A stretch of 64,000 nucleotides of DNA from NCBI RefSeq assembly GCF_029813775.1, contig NZ_JARVKW010000004.1, positions 186,001 to 250,000 on the forward strand, read 5' to 3'. The stretch's first letter is position 1; each line of letters opens with the position of its first letter. Shown here in pieces: positions 25,398-34,479 of this stretch. The translations under genes and the position numbers were made by a program. A model generated the notes under the pieces. The model had not been told where the DNA came from and searched no databases. It saw nothing but the letters and a program-made list of their open reading frames with translations. The DNA comes from Streptomyces sp. DH24. Its GTDB lineage: Bacteria; Actinomycetota; Actinomycetes; Streptomycetales; Streptomycetaceae.

Positions 25398-26373
25398 CCG
25401 CTCGGCGCCGTACGGCTGTTCTGCGGGAGGCGGCCAGGTCCGCCGCCTCCCGCGCGCAGCCCCAGGCCACGGTGACGCCCGCGCCGCCGTGGCCGTAGTT
25501 GTGCACCAGCACCCGCCCGTCCGGCAGCGGTTCGCGGGCCAGCCGGACCGCGTCACGGGCCGGCCGGAGCCCCACCCGGTGCTCCAGCACCCGGGCGCCG
25601 GCGATCTCCGGTCGCAGCGCCGCGCACCGCCGCACGATCGCCTCGGCCACCGCCGGGTCGGGCTCCCGTGACCAGGCGTCCTCCTCGGCCGTGCCGCCCA
25701 GCACCAGCCGGCCCGGCTGCGGGAAGAAGTACGCCATCGCCCCGTCCGGGCCCGTGGACACCAGCCAGGTGCGGATCCCGGGGTTCTCCACCACGACCAA
25801 CTGCCCGCGCACCGGACGCACCGACGGGTCCGGCACCAGCTCGCGGGCGCCGAGGCCCGTGCAGTTGACCACGACCGGCGCGTCGGCCTGAGCGAGGTCC
25901 GACACCGCGCGCTCCTCGACGATCCCGCCGGCCTTCACCAACCGCTCCCGCAGATAGGGGAGATGAACCGACATGTCGACAAGCGGCAGCCGCGCCCACA
26001 GCCCGTGACCGCCGTACTCCCCGGGCGTCGCCGCACGCAGCCCCGGCAGCCGGGCCGCGGCCCACGCGCCGACCTCGTCCAGGCCGGTCTCGCCCAGTAC
26101 GCCTTCGGCCATCCGTACGCCGGTCGACGCCGGGTCGGCCGCCAACTCCTCGTACACGTCCAGGGAACGCAGCGCCCACGCGCGTGCCCGCGCCAGCGGC
26201 TCGATCCGGTAGGGCCACCACAGGGCGCCCGCGACCGCCGAGGTGGTCAGCTCGGCCGGCTCCCGCGTCCACACCCGCACCCGCCCGCCCCGCTCGGCGA
26301 GGACCACGGCCGTCGTCAGACCGATCACCCCGCCGCCGACCACGACGACGTCGCCATCCTGTTCGTATGCCAC
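25300..26373 (-). CDS. D-amino-acid oxidase (DAO family flavoprotein)
   Basis: FAD enzyme that deaminates D-amino acids to keto acids with H2O2. The 357-aa protein has the dinucleotide motif VVVVGGGVIGLTTAVVLAERG at the N-terminus, AGALWWPYRIEP, VVNCTGLGARELVPD, RPVRGQLVVV, the active-site Tyr/Arg regions (FFPQPGRLVLGGT, HRVGLRPARDAVRLA) and the C-terminal NYGHGGAGVTVAWGCA. As recalled, SCO6740 is the counterpart. Start GTG 26373 lacks a clear ribosome site. After the usual end (WGCAREAADL) about 45 unusual Arg/Pro-rich residues extend antisense into the BCCT gene; the ancestral stop seems lost. Confidence 0.88.
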   Translation of the reverse strand: MAYEQDGDVVVVGGGVIGLTTAVVLAERGGRVRVWTREPAELTTSAVAGALWWPYRIEPLARARAWALRSLDVYEELAADPASTGVRMAEGVLGETGLDEVGAWAAARLPGLRAATPGEYGGHGLWARLPLVDMSVHLPYLRERLVKAGGIVEERAVSDLAQADAPVVVNCTGLGARELVPDPSVRPVRGQLVVVENPGIRTWLVSTGPDGAMAYFFPQPGRLVLGGTAEEDAWSREPDPAVAEAIVRRCAALRPEIAGARVLEHRVGLRPARDAVRLAREPLPDGRVLVHNYGHGGAGVTVAWGCAREAADLAASRRTAVRRRAVSACRSGRPPRPCRGPVRPGSGTRRHTSCDPR

Positions 26374-26707
26374 GCGGGGACGGTAGCGGAAGCGCCGCGC
26401 CGTGCTCACGTCGCCCCCGAGCCGGGGACACTCCCAGCACGTCTGCCGAGCACCTCGCCCTGCTGGGGCACGCTCACCGCGTACCGCCTCCACCGCCTGT
26501 ACCGCAGCCACACCCACGAGGTCTTCGACGGCGCCCCGGGGACCGGCCGGCATCCGCTCGTCCGGCCCGCGAAGGCGGAGCGGGGCACGTCCTTCGTCGT
26601 GGCGCGCACGTGGGGAACCGTGCTGGTGGAAGCGGTGACGCCCACGGCGGAGGGCCGGAAAACCGGGACGCGGGCGGCGGGCCCCGGAGGCTAGGATCTG
26701 CGGTCTG
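26374..26707. other. Intergenic region, no supported gene
   Basis: 334 bp between divergent D-amino-acid oxidase and the truncated ABC-F gene. A plus-strand frame ending at 26694 encodes a stretch ([18 protein letters not shown]) with some protein character. It has no start or ribosome site that I can support, so it is left as a possible gene relic. Confidence 0.4.
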
Positions 26708-28107
26708 ATGACTGCCACCCTCGTCGCGAAGAACCTCGCCGCCGGCCACGGCGACCGCTCCCTGTTCACCGGCCTCGACCTCGTCGTCGCCCCGGGCGAC
26801 GTGATCGGACTCGTCGGGGCCAACGGCGCGGGCAAGTCCACCCTGCTCAGCATGCTCGCCGGGCTCACCGCGCCCGAGCAGGGCGAGCTGCGGCTGTCCC
26901 CGCCGGCCGCGAGCGTGGGACACCTGCCGCAGGAACCGGAGCGCAGGCCCGGCGAGACGATCCGGGAGTTCCTGGCCCGCCGCACCGGAGTCGCCGAGGC
27001 CCAGCGCACCATGGACGAGGCGACGCAGGCCCTGGTCGACGGGGCGCCCGGCGCCGACGACGCGTACGCGACCGCCCTGGAGCGCTGGCTGGCCCTCGGC
27101 GGCGCCGACCTCGACGAACGCGCCGAGGAGGTCGCCGGCTCGCTCGGCCTCGCCGTCGACCTGGACCAGCCGATGACGTCCCTGTCCGGCGGACAGGCGG
27201 CCCGCGCCTCGCTCGCGTCCCTGCTGCTGTCCCGCTACGACGTCTTCCTGCTGGACGAGCCCACCAACGACCTCGACCTGGAAGGCCTGGAACGCCTGGA
27301 GCGCTTCGTCCGCGGCCTGCGCGCGGGCACCGTCGTCGTCAGCCACGACCGCGAGTTCCTCGCCCGCACCACCACCAAGGTCCTCGAACTCGACCTCGCC
27401 CAGCAGCGGATCACCCTCTACGGCGGCGGCTACGAGGCCTACCTGGAGGAGCGGGAGGTGGCCCGCCGGCACGCCCGGGAGGAGTTCGAGGAGTACGCCG
27501 ACAAGAAGGCGGCCCTCCAGGACCGGGCGCAGATGCAGCGCTCCTGGATGGACAAGGGCGTGAAGAACGCCCGCCGCAAGGCCGGCAACGACAACGACAA
27601 GATCGGCCGCAAGTTCCGCAGCGAGGCCAGTGAGAAGCAGGCCGCGAAGGCCCGGCAGACCCAGCGCATGATCGAGCGGCTGGACGCCGTGGAGGAACCG
27701 CGCAAGGAGTGGGAGCTGCGCATGGAGATCGCGGCGGCCCCGCGCTCCGGCGCCGTCGTGGCCTCCCTGCGCGACGCCGAGGTGCGCCGCGGCGCGTTCA
27801 CCCTCGGCCCGGTGACGCTGCAGATCGACTGGGCGGACCGGGTGGCCGTCACCGGGGCGAACGGCGCCGGGAAGTCGACGCTGCTCGCCGCGCTGCTCGG
27901 CCGCGTGCCGCTGGACGCCGGGCACGCCGCGCTCGGCTCCGGGGTCCTGGTCGGGGAGGTCGACCAGGCCCGCAAGCTGTTCCACGGCCACGAGGCGCTG
28001 CTCGACGCGTTCCGCGCGGCGGTCCCGGACACCGAACCGGTCGAGGTCCGCACGCTGCTCGCCAAGTTCGGCCTGAAGACGGACCATGTGCTGCGGCCCG
28101 CGGCGAC
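26708..28107 (+). pseudogene. ABC-F ATPase, truncated in second ATP-binding domain
   Basis: The first 466 codons encode an ABC-F protein. Domain 1 is complete (Walker [10 protein letters not shown], signature LSGGQ, Walker [20 protein letters not shown]). The charged linker with [16 protein letters not shown] follows, and domain 2 begins normally ([16 protein letters not shown]). Just after DHVLRPAAT, where LSPGERTRAALAL and a second Walker B should follow, the sequence becomes the exact antisense of the tex 3' end. About 80-90 residues are missing. The frame stays open antisense through tex to 30487, so no nearby stop exists. It cannot complete two ATP sites and is probably non-functional. 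Confidence 0.75.
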
Positions 28108-30463
28108 GCAGCGCGTCCGCCATCGCGCTGTTGGCGGGCGGCGCCGCCTGACGCGACCCGCCGCCACCGCCACCGCCTCCTCCGCCGCGGCCCTGACGCT
28201 GCTGCGGCGGCCTGCCGCCCCGCTGCTGCTGACGCCCGCCGCCGCCCTGCCGCTCCTGCGGCGCGGCCTCGTCGTCCAGCCGCAGCGTCAGCGAGATCCG
28301 CTTGCGCGGGATGTCCACGTCGAGGACCTTCACCTTGACGATGTCACCGGGCTTCACCACGTCGCGCGGGTCCTTCACGAACGTCTTCGACATCGCGGAG
28401 ACGTGCACCAGACCGTCCTGGTGGACGCCGACGTCCACGAACGCGCCGAACGCCGCCACGTTCGTCACGACGCCCTCCAGGATCATCCCGGCGGACAGGT
28501 CGGAGATCTTCTCGACGCCCTCCTTGAAGGTGGCCGTCCGGAACGCCGGACGCGGGTCGCGGCCCGGCTTCTCCAGCTCCTTGAGGATGTCGGTGACCGT
28601 CGGCAGACCGAACGTCTCGTCCACGAAGTCCTGCGGGCGCAGCGAGCGCAGCACCGCCGTGTTGCCGATGAGGGCCGCGACCTCCTGCCCGCTGGTCTTC
28701 ACCATGCGCCGCACGACGGGGTACGCCTCGGGGTGCACGCTGGACGCGTCGAGCGGGTCGGTGCCGCCGCGGATGCGCAGGAAGCCCGCGCACTGCTCGT
28801 ACGCCTTGGGGCCGAGCCGCGGCACCTTCTTCAGCTCGGCGCGGGACGTGAAGGGGCCGTTGGCGTCCCGGTGCGCCACGATGTTCTCGGCGAGGCCGGA
28901 GGTGATGCCGGAGACGCGGGACAGCAGCGGCGCCGACGCCGTGTTGACGTCCACGCCCACGCCGTTCACGCAGTCCTCCACCACCGCGTCCAGCGAGCGC
29001 GACAGCTTCACCTCGGACAGGTCGTGCTGGTACTGGCCGACGCCGATCGACTTCGGGTCGATCTTCACCAGTTCGGCCAGCGGGTCCTGGAGCCGGCGGG
29101 CGATCGACACGGCGCCGCGCAGCGAGACGTCCATGTCGGGCAGCTCCTGCGAGGCGAACGCGGACGCCGAGTACACCGAGGCGCCGGCCTCGGACACCAT
29201 CACCTTGGTGAGCTTCAACTCCGGGTGCTTCGCGATGAGTTCACCGGCGAGCTTGTCGGTCTCGCGGGAGGCCGTGCCGTTGCCGATCGCGATCAGCTCG
29301 ACCGCGTGTTCCCTGGCCAGCCGCGCGAGCTTGGCGATCGCCTCGTCCCACCGGTTCGTCGGGACGTGCGGGTGGATCACGTCCGTGGCCACGACCTTGC
29401 CGGTCGCGTCGACCACGGCGACCTTCACGCCCGTACGGAAGCCCGGGTCCAGGCCGAGCGTCGCGCGGGTGCCCGCCGGGGCGGCGAGCAGCAGGTCGCG
29501 CAGGTTCGCCGCGAACACGTTCACCGCCTCGTCCTCGGCGGCGGTGCGCAGCCTGAGGCGCAGGTCGATGCCGAGGTGCACCAGGACGCGGGTGCGCCAG
29601 GCCCAGCGGACCGTGTCCTTGAGCCACTTGTCGCCCGGCCGGCCGCGGTCGGCGATCCCGAAGCGGTGCGCGATCATCCCCTCGTACGACGACGGGCCGT
29701 CGGTGGGCTCCTCGGGCTCCAGGACGAGGTCGAGGACCTCCTCCTTCTCGCCGCGCAGCATCGCGAGGACCCGGTGCGAGGGCAGCTCGGTGAACGGCTC
29801 GGCGAAGTCGAAGTAGTCGGCGAACTTCGCGCCCGCCTCCTCCTTGCCCTCCCGCACCTTGGCGGCCAGCCGCCCGCGCACCCACATCCGCTCACGCAGT
29901 TCACCGATCAGGTCGGCGTCCTCCGAGAACTTCTCGGTGAGGATCGCGCGGGCCCCGTCGAGCGCGGCCTGCGCGTCCGCGACGCCCTTGCCGGCGTCGA
30001 CGAACGCCGCCGCCGCGGCCTGCGGGTCGACCGTGGGGTCGGCCAGCAGGCCCTCGGCGAGCGGTTCGAGCCCGGCCTCGCGGGCGATCTGTGCCTTCGT
30101 CCGCCGCTTCGGCTTGAACGGCAGATAGATGTCCTCCAGGCGCGCCTTGGTCTCCGCGCCCCGGATGCGGGCCTCCAGGTCCTCGGTGAGCTTGCCCTGC
30201 TCGCGCACCGACTCCAGGATCGCCGTCCGGCGCTCCTCCAGCTCCCGCAGATAGCGCAGCCGCTCCTCGATCGTGCGCAGCTGCGCATCGTCGAGCATCT
30301 CGGTCGCTTCCTTGCGGTAGCGGGCGACGAAGGGCACCGTCGAACCGCCGTCGAGCAGTTCGACGGCGGCCCTGACCTGCCGCTCCCGTACGCCGAGTTC
30401 CTCGGCGATCCTGCCTTCGATGGACGCTGCTGCCGTGGATCCGATGGACCCGGGTGTCGTCAC
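28108..30463 (-). CDS. tex: Tex family S1 RNA-binding protein, 3' end lost
   Basis: RNA-binding transcription accessory protein. Residues 1-785 show the whole Tex layout: N-terminal helix-turn-helix region ([25 protein letters not shown]), the YqgF/RuvX-like nuclease fold ([41 protein letters not shown]), helix-hairpin-helix ([29 protein letters not shown]) and the S1 domain ([33 protein letters not shown]). A Gly/Arg/Gln-rich tail follows. The protein should end a few residues after [10 protein letters not shown]. Instead the deletion junction near 28108 removes the stop and the frame continues antisense through the ABC-F gene to 26474, adding about 545 residues. GTG 30463 starts MTTPGSIG. 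Confidence 0.85.
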
Positions 30464-30562
30464 GATCCCGTACCGCCTTCTCACTGAGGTTGCGCGGCAA
30501 TTGTGGCAGGTGACACCGACAGCGGGGGGACCAGGCGGCATCCGGCGAGGCGGGTGCCGGCG

Positions 30563-30694
30563 TCAGGCCCGGCGGCTCCTCGTCGAGGAGGAGGCGCCGC
30601 CGAACAGCCGGGCCAGGGCCCGGAAGGGCAGCGTGACGACGGTCGCGATGGCGCCGCCGATCTGGCGCAGGACGTCCGCTATGGCTCGCAGCAC
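30563..30694 (-). CDS. Small LPFR-motif protein
   Basis: 43-aa peptide: an amphipathic helix (LRAIADVLRQIGGAIATVV) followed by TLPFRALARLFGGAS and a basic tail (STRSRRA). The LPFR motif defines a small family annotated in many streptomycetes, as I recall; function unknown. GTG 30694 has AAGGGG at about 6 nt. It lies between the SCO6745-family gene (52 bp upstream) and tex (100 bp downstream), all on the minus strand. The motif and the ribosome site are the evidence that it is real. Confidence 0.7.
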   Translation of the reverse strand: MLRAIADVLRQIGGAIATVVTLPFRALARLFGGASSSTRSRRA

Positions 30695-30745
30695 GAGTTT
30701 CCCCTTTCCTCTCCCGGCCGCTCCGGCCGGGAGGGACCGGGTACC

Positions 30746-31612
30746 TCAGCCCTTGCCGGTCATGCCTTCCGGGAAGGCGCCCGCGGCGAGCGCCGTCGTC
30801 AGCAGCCCGGTCGCGAGCTCCGTCAGCCGGGCCACACCCGCGGCGCCCAGGTGCTCGTAGGGCGCTCGGTCGAGCCGGTCGGTCTCCTCCTCGATGTCCC
30901 GGCGCAGCGCGGTGCCCGCCTCGGTCAGCTCCCCGTCGGCGGTCAGCAGTCCGCGCTCGCGCAGCCGGTCGCAGGCGGCCGACCAGTCCTCCCGGCGCCA
31001 TCCGCGCGTGCCGAGGGCCCACTTGGGGGCCATGCCCTTGCCGGTGGCGGTGTGACTGACCAGCGCCTCCAGCGGGTCGAGTTCGGCGTCCAGCAGCACC
31101 GCGAGGTGGCCGTCGCCGCGGTGTTCGCGCAGCAGCGTCGCCGCGTGCCACAGGGCGAGGTGCGGTTCGCCGGGCACCGGCAGGTCGGCGTGCGCGGCGT
31201 ACAGCGGGCGCGCCGTGCGCACACACGCCTCGGTGGCCCGCAGGGCGAGTTCGGCGGCCTCCGCCACGTCCTTGGAGCCGAGCGTGTCGGCGCCGAGCAG
31301 CCGGCGCAGCGTCGCGTCGACGGCACGCGTGCGTGCGGCGAGTACGTCCTCGGGGGACGCGGTACGCCACACCTCCGGCACGTGCCGGGCGACGAGTTCG
31401 TGGCTGAAGTTGTAGAAGGTCGCCGTCACCGTCCCGGCGCCCACCGCCCCCATCGCCGCCGCGCGCACCGCGAAGTACGCGGCACGCGCGTCGGTCACGC
31501 CGATCGCGGCGAGCTCCGTGCCGAGGTCGGGCGAGAAGTAGTGGGCGGAGTGCAGCGGGTTGAGGACGTTGTGGCAGCGGCGTCCCGCGCGGGGCGGCAG
31601 AGAGGAAGTCAT
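30746..31612 (-). CDS. SCO6745-family helix-rich protein
   Basis: 288-aa soluble, all-helical protein. The N-terminus (LNPLHSAHYFSPDLGTELAAIG) and the ATFYNFSHELVARHVP segment characterise the family named after S. coelicolor SCO6745. The last third (REDWSAACDRLRERGLLTADGELTEAGTALRRDIEEETDRL) looks like a winged-helix, MarR-like module, suggesting a regulator. Function is not established. A palindromic operator at 31623-31638 lies 11 bp upstream of the ATG. Confidence 0.85.
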   Translation of the reverse strand: MTSSLPPRAGRRCHNVLNPLHSAHYFSPDLGTELAAIGVTDARAAYFAVRAAAMGAVGAGTVTATFYNFSHELVARHVPEVWRTASPEDVLAARTRAVDATLRRLLGADTLGSKDVAEAAELALRATEACVRTARPLYAAHADLPVPGEPHLALWHAATLLREHRGDGHLAVLLDAELDPLEALVSHTATGKGMAPKWALGTRGWRREDWSAACDRLRERGLLTADGELTEAGTALRRDIEEETDRLDRAPYEHLGAAGVARLTELATGLLTTALAAGAFPEGMTGKG

Positions 31613-31622
31613 GGCCGCAGGT

Positions 31623-31638
31623 TACCGACTGGTCGGTA
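31623..31638. promoter_or_regulatory. TACCGAC-N2-GTCGGTA palindrome
   Basis: Seven-base arms (TACCGAC at 31623-31629, GTCGGTA at 31632-31638) separated by 2 bp, immediately upstream of the SCO6745-family start. This is a common TetR-type operator form and could reflect autoregulation or control by another TetR protein. Confidence 0.5.
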
Positions 31639-31850
31639 GGTGCAGAAGGGCCCCGGCTGCGCCGATGTGCCCGGTGGGGCCGGTGGCGCGGGAGGTGCCG
31701 GGTGGGGCGGTGGCACCCGAGGTGCCTGGCGGGACTCGGTGGCGGCGGGAGTCTGGGTGGGGCCCGGTGGTGAGGGCCTGTCGGTCGATGGCAGAAAAGG
31801 TGGGAAGCTCGTCGTTGCGGCCGTCGCCGGGGCTGCCAACAATCGGTGAC

Positions 31851-32810
31851 ATGACCCGCCGAACCGTGCTCTTCCTCCTCTTCGACGACGTGCAGAGCCT
31901 CGACGTCACCGGCCCGCTCGAAGTCTTCGCGGGCGCGGAGAAGGGCGTCCCGGGCACCTACCGCATCCGCACGGCGTCCCTGGACGGCGGCCCCGTGCGC
32001 ACCTCCGGCGGCCTGACGCTCGTACCGGACCAGACCTTCGCCGAGGCGGACGACCCGCACACCCTCGTCGTCCCCGGCGGCCAGGGCACCCGGGACCCCG
32101 ACCCGCGTCTGACGGACTGGCTGCGCGAGCGCGGGCCGCGTGCGACGCGCCTGGTGTCGGTCTGCACCGGGGCGATCCTGCTGGCCCGCGCCGGGCTCCT
32201 GGACGGGCGCCGGGCGACGACCCACTGGGCGTACAGCGGCAAACTCGCCCGCGACCACCCGGCCATCGACGTCGACCCCGACCCCGTGTACGTGCGCGAC
32301 GGCTCGGTGTCCACCTCCGCCGGGGTCACCGCGGGCATCGACCTGGCGCTCGCCCTCGTCGAGGAGGACCTGGGCCGCGAGGCCGCCCTCACCATCGCCC
32401 GCCACCTCGTGGTCTTCCTGCGCCGGCCCGGCAACCAGGCCCAGTTCAGCGCCCAGCTCGCCGCCCAGACGGCACAGCGCGAACCGCTGCGCGAGGTCCA
32501 GCAGTGGATCACCGAACACCCGGACGCCGACCTGAGCATCGACGCGCTCGCCGCCCGCGCCCGGCTCTCCCCGCGCCACTTCGCCCGCGCCTTCCAGGCC
32601 GAGACCGGCATGACCCCCGGCCGCTACGTCGACCGGGTCCGGCTCGAACACGCCCGCCGCCTGCTGGAGGACACGGCCGACGGCGTCGAGGAGATCTCCC
32701 GCGCCGCCGGCTACGGCACCCCGGAAGCCATGCGCCGCGCCTTCGTCCGCACCCTCGGGACGGCACCCGCCGAGTACCGGCGGCGCTTCCGCCCCGCACC
32801 CACGCCCTGA
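31851..32810 (+). CDS. GlxA-type transcriptional regulator (DJ-1/PfpI + AraC)
   Basis: 319-aa regulator with a DJ-1/PfpI-like sensor domain (VLFLLFDDVQSLDVTGPLEVFAGAE, VVPGGQGTRDPD, SVCTGAILLARAGLLDGRRATTHW) at about 1-185 and a C-terminal AraC helix-turn-helix pair (LSIDALAARARLSPRHFARAFQAETGMTPGRYVDRVRLEHARRLL, EEISRAAGYGTPEAMRRAFVR). The Cys in SVCTG sits at the nucleophile-elbow position, but in these regulators it is not known to be catalytic. The adjacent PfpI-like gene has the same fold, and the two probably act together. ATG 31851 gives the family N-terminus. Confidence 0.9.
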   Translation: MTRRTVLFLLFDDVQSLDVTGPLEVFAGAEKGVPGTYRIRTASLDGGPVRTSGGLTLVPDQTFAEADDPHTLVVPGGQGTRDPDPRLTDWLRERGPRATRLVSVCTGAILLARAGLLDGRRATTHWAYSGKLARDHPAIDVDPDPVYVRDGSVSTSAGVTAGIDLALALVEEDLGREAALTIARHLVVFLRRPGNQAQFSAQLAAQTAQREPLREVQQWITEHPDADLSIDALAARARLSPRHFARAFQAETGMTPGRYVDRVRLEHARRLLEDTADGVEEISRAAGYGTPEAMRRAFVRTLGTAPAEYRRRFRPAPTP

Positions 32811-32834
32811 GCGGCCCCCTCGAAAGGAAACGCC

Positions 32835-33512
32835 GTGCAGATCGCCGTCGTCCTCTACGACCGCTTCACCGCCCTCGACGCCGTCGGCCCCTACGAGACC
32901 CTCGGCCGCCTCCTGGACGCCGAGACCGTCTGCGTCGCCGAACGGCCCGGCCCGGTCCGCACCGACATGGGCAGCCTCGCCCTCACCGCCGACCGGAGCC
33001 TCGCCGACGTGCCGGGCCCCGACGTCGTGGTGGTCCCCGGCGGGCCCGGCCAGCAGGCCCAGATGGAGAACGAGGTCCTGCTGGACTGGCTGCGCGCCGC
33101 CGACGCCACCAGCACCTGGACGACCTCCGTGTGCACCGGCTCGCTGCTGCTGGCCGCCGCGGGACTGCTGCGGGGCCGCCGGGCCACGTCCCACTGGCTG
33201 GCCACCGAGCAACTAGGCCCGTTCGGCGCCGAGGCCACGGGGGAGCGGGTCGTCTTCGACGGCAAGTACGTCACCGCGGCGGGCGTCTCCTCCGGCATCG
33301 ACATGGGCCTCGCCCTGCTGGGCCGGATCGCCGGCGACGACTACGCCCAGGCCGTCCAGCTGGCCACGGAGTACGACCCGCAGCCGCCGCACGACGCCGG
33401 TTCCCCGCGAAAGGCGCCCGCGCACCTGGTGGAGATGTTCCGCGCGACCCCGGGGATGGTGCTCGACCAGCCGACCGGAGACGGGACGTCCCTCAGGACA
33501 CGGTCCACGTGA
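32835..33512 (+). CDS. DJ-1/PfpI family protein, isonitrile hydratase-like
   Basis: 225-aa single-domain DJ-1/PfpI protein: IAVVLYDRFTALDAVGPYETLG (with the conserved Glu), VVVVPGGPGQQAQ, and TSVCTGSLLLAAAGLLRGRRATSHW with the nucleophilic Cys. Closest recognisable relatives are isonitrile hydratase-like proteins and uncharacterised amidotransferase-fold enzymes. GTG 32835 has AAAGGA 7-9 nt upstream and follows the GlxA-type regulator by 24 bp, so the pair is likely one operon. The 3' end overlaps the convergent enoyl-CoA hydratase by 20 bp. Confidence 0.88.
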   Translation: MQIAVVLYDRFTALDAVGPYETLGRLLDAETVCVAERPGPVRTDMGSLALTADRSLADVPGPDVVVVPGGPGQQAQMENEVLLDWLRAADATSTWTTSVCTGSLLLAAAGLLRGRRATSHWLATEQLGPFGAEATGERVVFDGKYVTAAGVSSGIDMGLALLGRIAGDDYAQAVQLATEYDPQPPHDAGSPRKAPAHLVEMFRATPGMVLDQPTGDGTSLRTRST

Positions 33513-34239
33513 AGTTCGGCTGCCTGCGCTCCAGGAACGCGGCGACCCCCTCCGCGGTGTCCTTGCCGCCGCGCGCCTGCTCCGCCCAGTGGGCGTCCCG
33601 GTCGGTGCGGCCGTCCGCGAACTCCTTCGCCGCGGCCTGGGTCAGCTGCGAGCGCGAGACGAGGGTCCGGGTGAACTCGTCCACGCGCGCGTCGAGTTCC
33701 CCGCCCGGCAGCACCTCGTCCACCAGACCCGTGCGCAGCGCCCGCCCGGCGTCGATCAACTCACCCGAGAACAGCAGGTACTTCGCCGTGGCCGGCCCGA
33801 CCAGGGAGACCAGCCGGCGGGTGGACGACGCCGGATAGACGATGCCCAGCTTGGCGGGCGTCACCCCGAACAGCGCGTCCTGCGCGGCGAACCGCAGGTC
33901 GCAGGCCGCCGCCAGCTGGGACCCGCCGCCCACGCAGTGCCCGCGGATCGCGGCCAGCGTCGGCTTCGGGAACGCGGCGAGCGCCTCCTCGGCCCGCACG
34001 GCGAGCCCCTGCGCCTCCTCCGGCGAGTTCCGCAGCGTCGAGATGTCGGCGCCCGCGCAGAACGTGCCGCCGTCGCCCGTGAGCACCAGCGCCCGCACGG
34101 CGGGATCGGCGGCGAGCCTGTCGAGCAGCGGTGGCAGCGCCCGCCACATCGCGGCCGTCATGGCGTTCCGCTTCGCGGGGTGGGAGATGACGACCGTGGC
34201 CACCGAGTCGGTGACGCCGTGGTGCAGCTGCGGCTCCAT
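33493..34239 (-). CDS. Enoyl-CoA hydratase/isomerase family protein
   Basis: 248-aa crotonase-fold protein: HPAKRNAMTAAMW, GDGGTFCAGADISTL, then the oxyanion segment GHCVGGGSQLAAACDLRFA and GVTPAKLGIVYP. The second catalytic Glu region of true hydratases reads KLGIVYP here, so the precise reaction (hydration, isomerisation or thioester hydrolysis) is unclear. ATG 34239 gives the usual short N-terminus; the open frame to 34383 has no support. Monocistronic. Confidence 0.88.
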   Translation of the reverse strand: MEPQLHHGVTDSVATVVISHPAKRNAMTAAMWRALPPLLDRLAADPAVRALVLTGDGGTFCAGADISTLRNSPEEAQGLAVRAEEALAAFPKPTLAAIRGHCVGGGSQLAAACDLRFAAQDALFGVTPAKLGIVYPASSTRRLVSLVGPATAKYLLFSGELIDAGRALRTGLVDEVLPGGELDARVDEFTRTLVSRSQLTQAAAKEFADGRTDRDAHWAEQARGGKDTAEGVAAFLERRQPNFTWTVS

Positions 34240-34479
34240 GCGCCGGATGCTATCCGGCCCGTCCGGACGGCCGATCAAGAAGGGGTGGTGGCTGGGCCGT
34301 GTCCGCGAGGCGGCGCCGGCCGCGGGCCCCGCGCGGCCGGGCGAACGCGGACGGTCGCACGTCATGCCGGGCAGAAGCGGCAAGTGCGCCGCACTGAGCG
34401 GACGTGACTGTTACGCACCGCCGGGCAACGGGGACTCAAGGGGGAGGGGGCCGAAGGGGGCCGAACCGAGGAGGCGCAG

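Noticed and set aside
26708-30487. A 1259-aa ABC-F fusion protein as a genuine novel architecture
   Set aside because: Everything after residue about 466 is exact antisense of tex coding sequence; a deletion or assembly join explains it better.
31640-31849. G-rich repetitive stretch as a small coding gene (GGAGGAGGAGW-like peptide)
   Set aside because: Its translation is low-complexity Gly/Ala/Trp and it lies in a promoter region; no support as a gene.
29901-33212. Minus-strand open frame of about 1100 codons opposite the DJ-1 genes and tex
   Set aside because: It crosses several real genes on both strands in the wrong frame and shows shadow-type composition.
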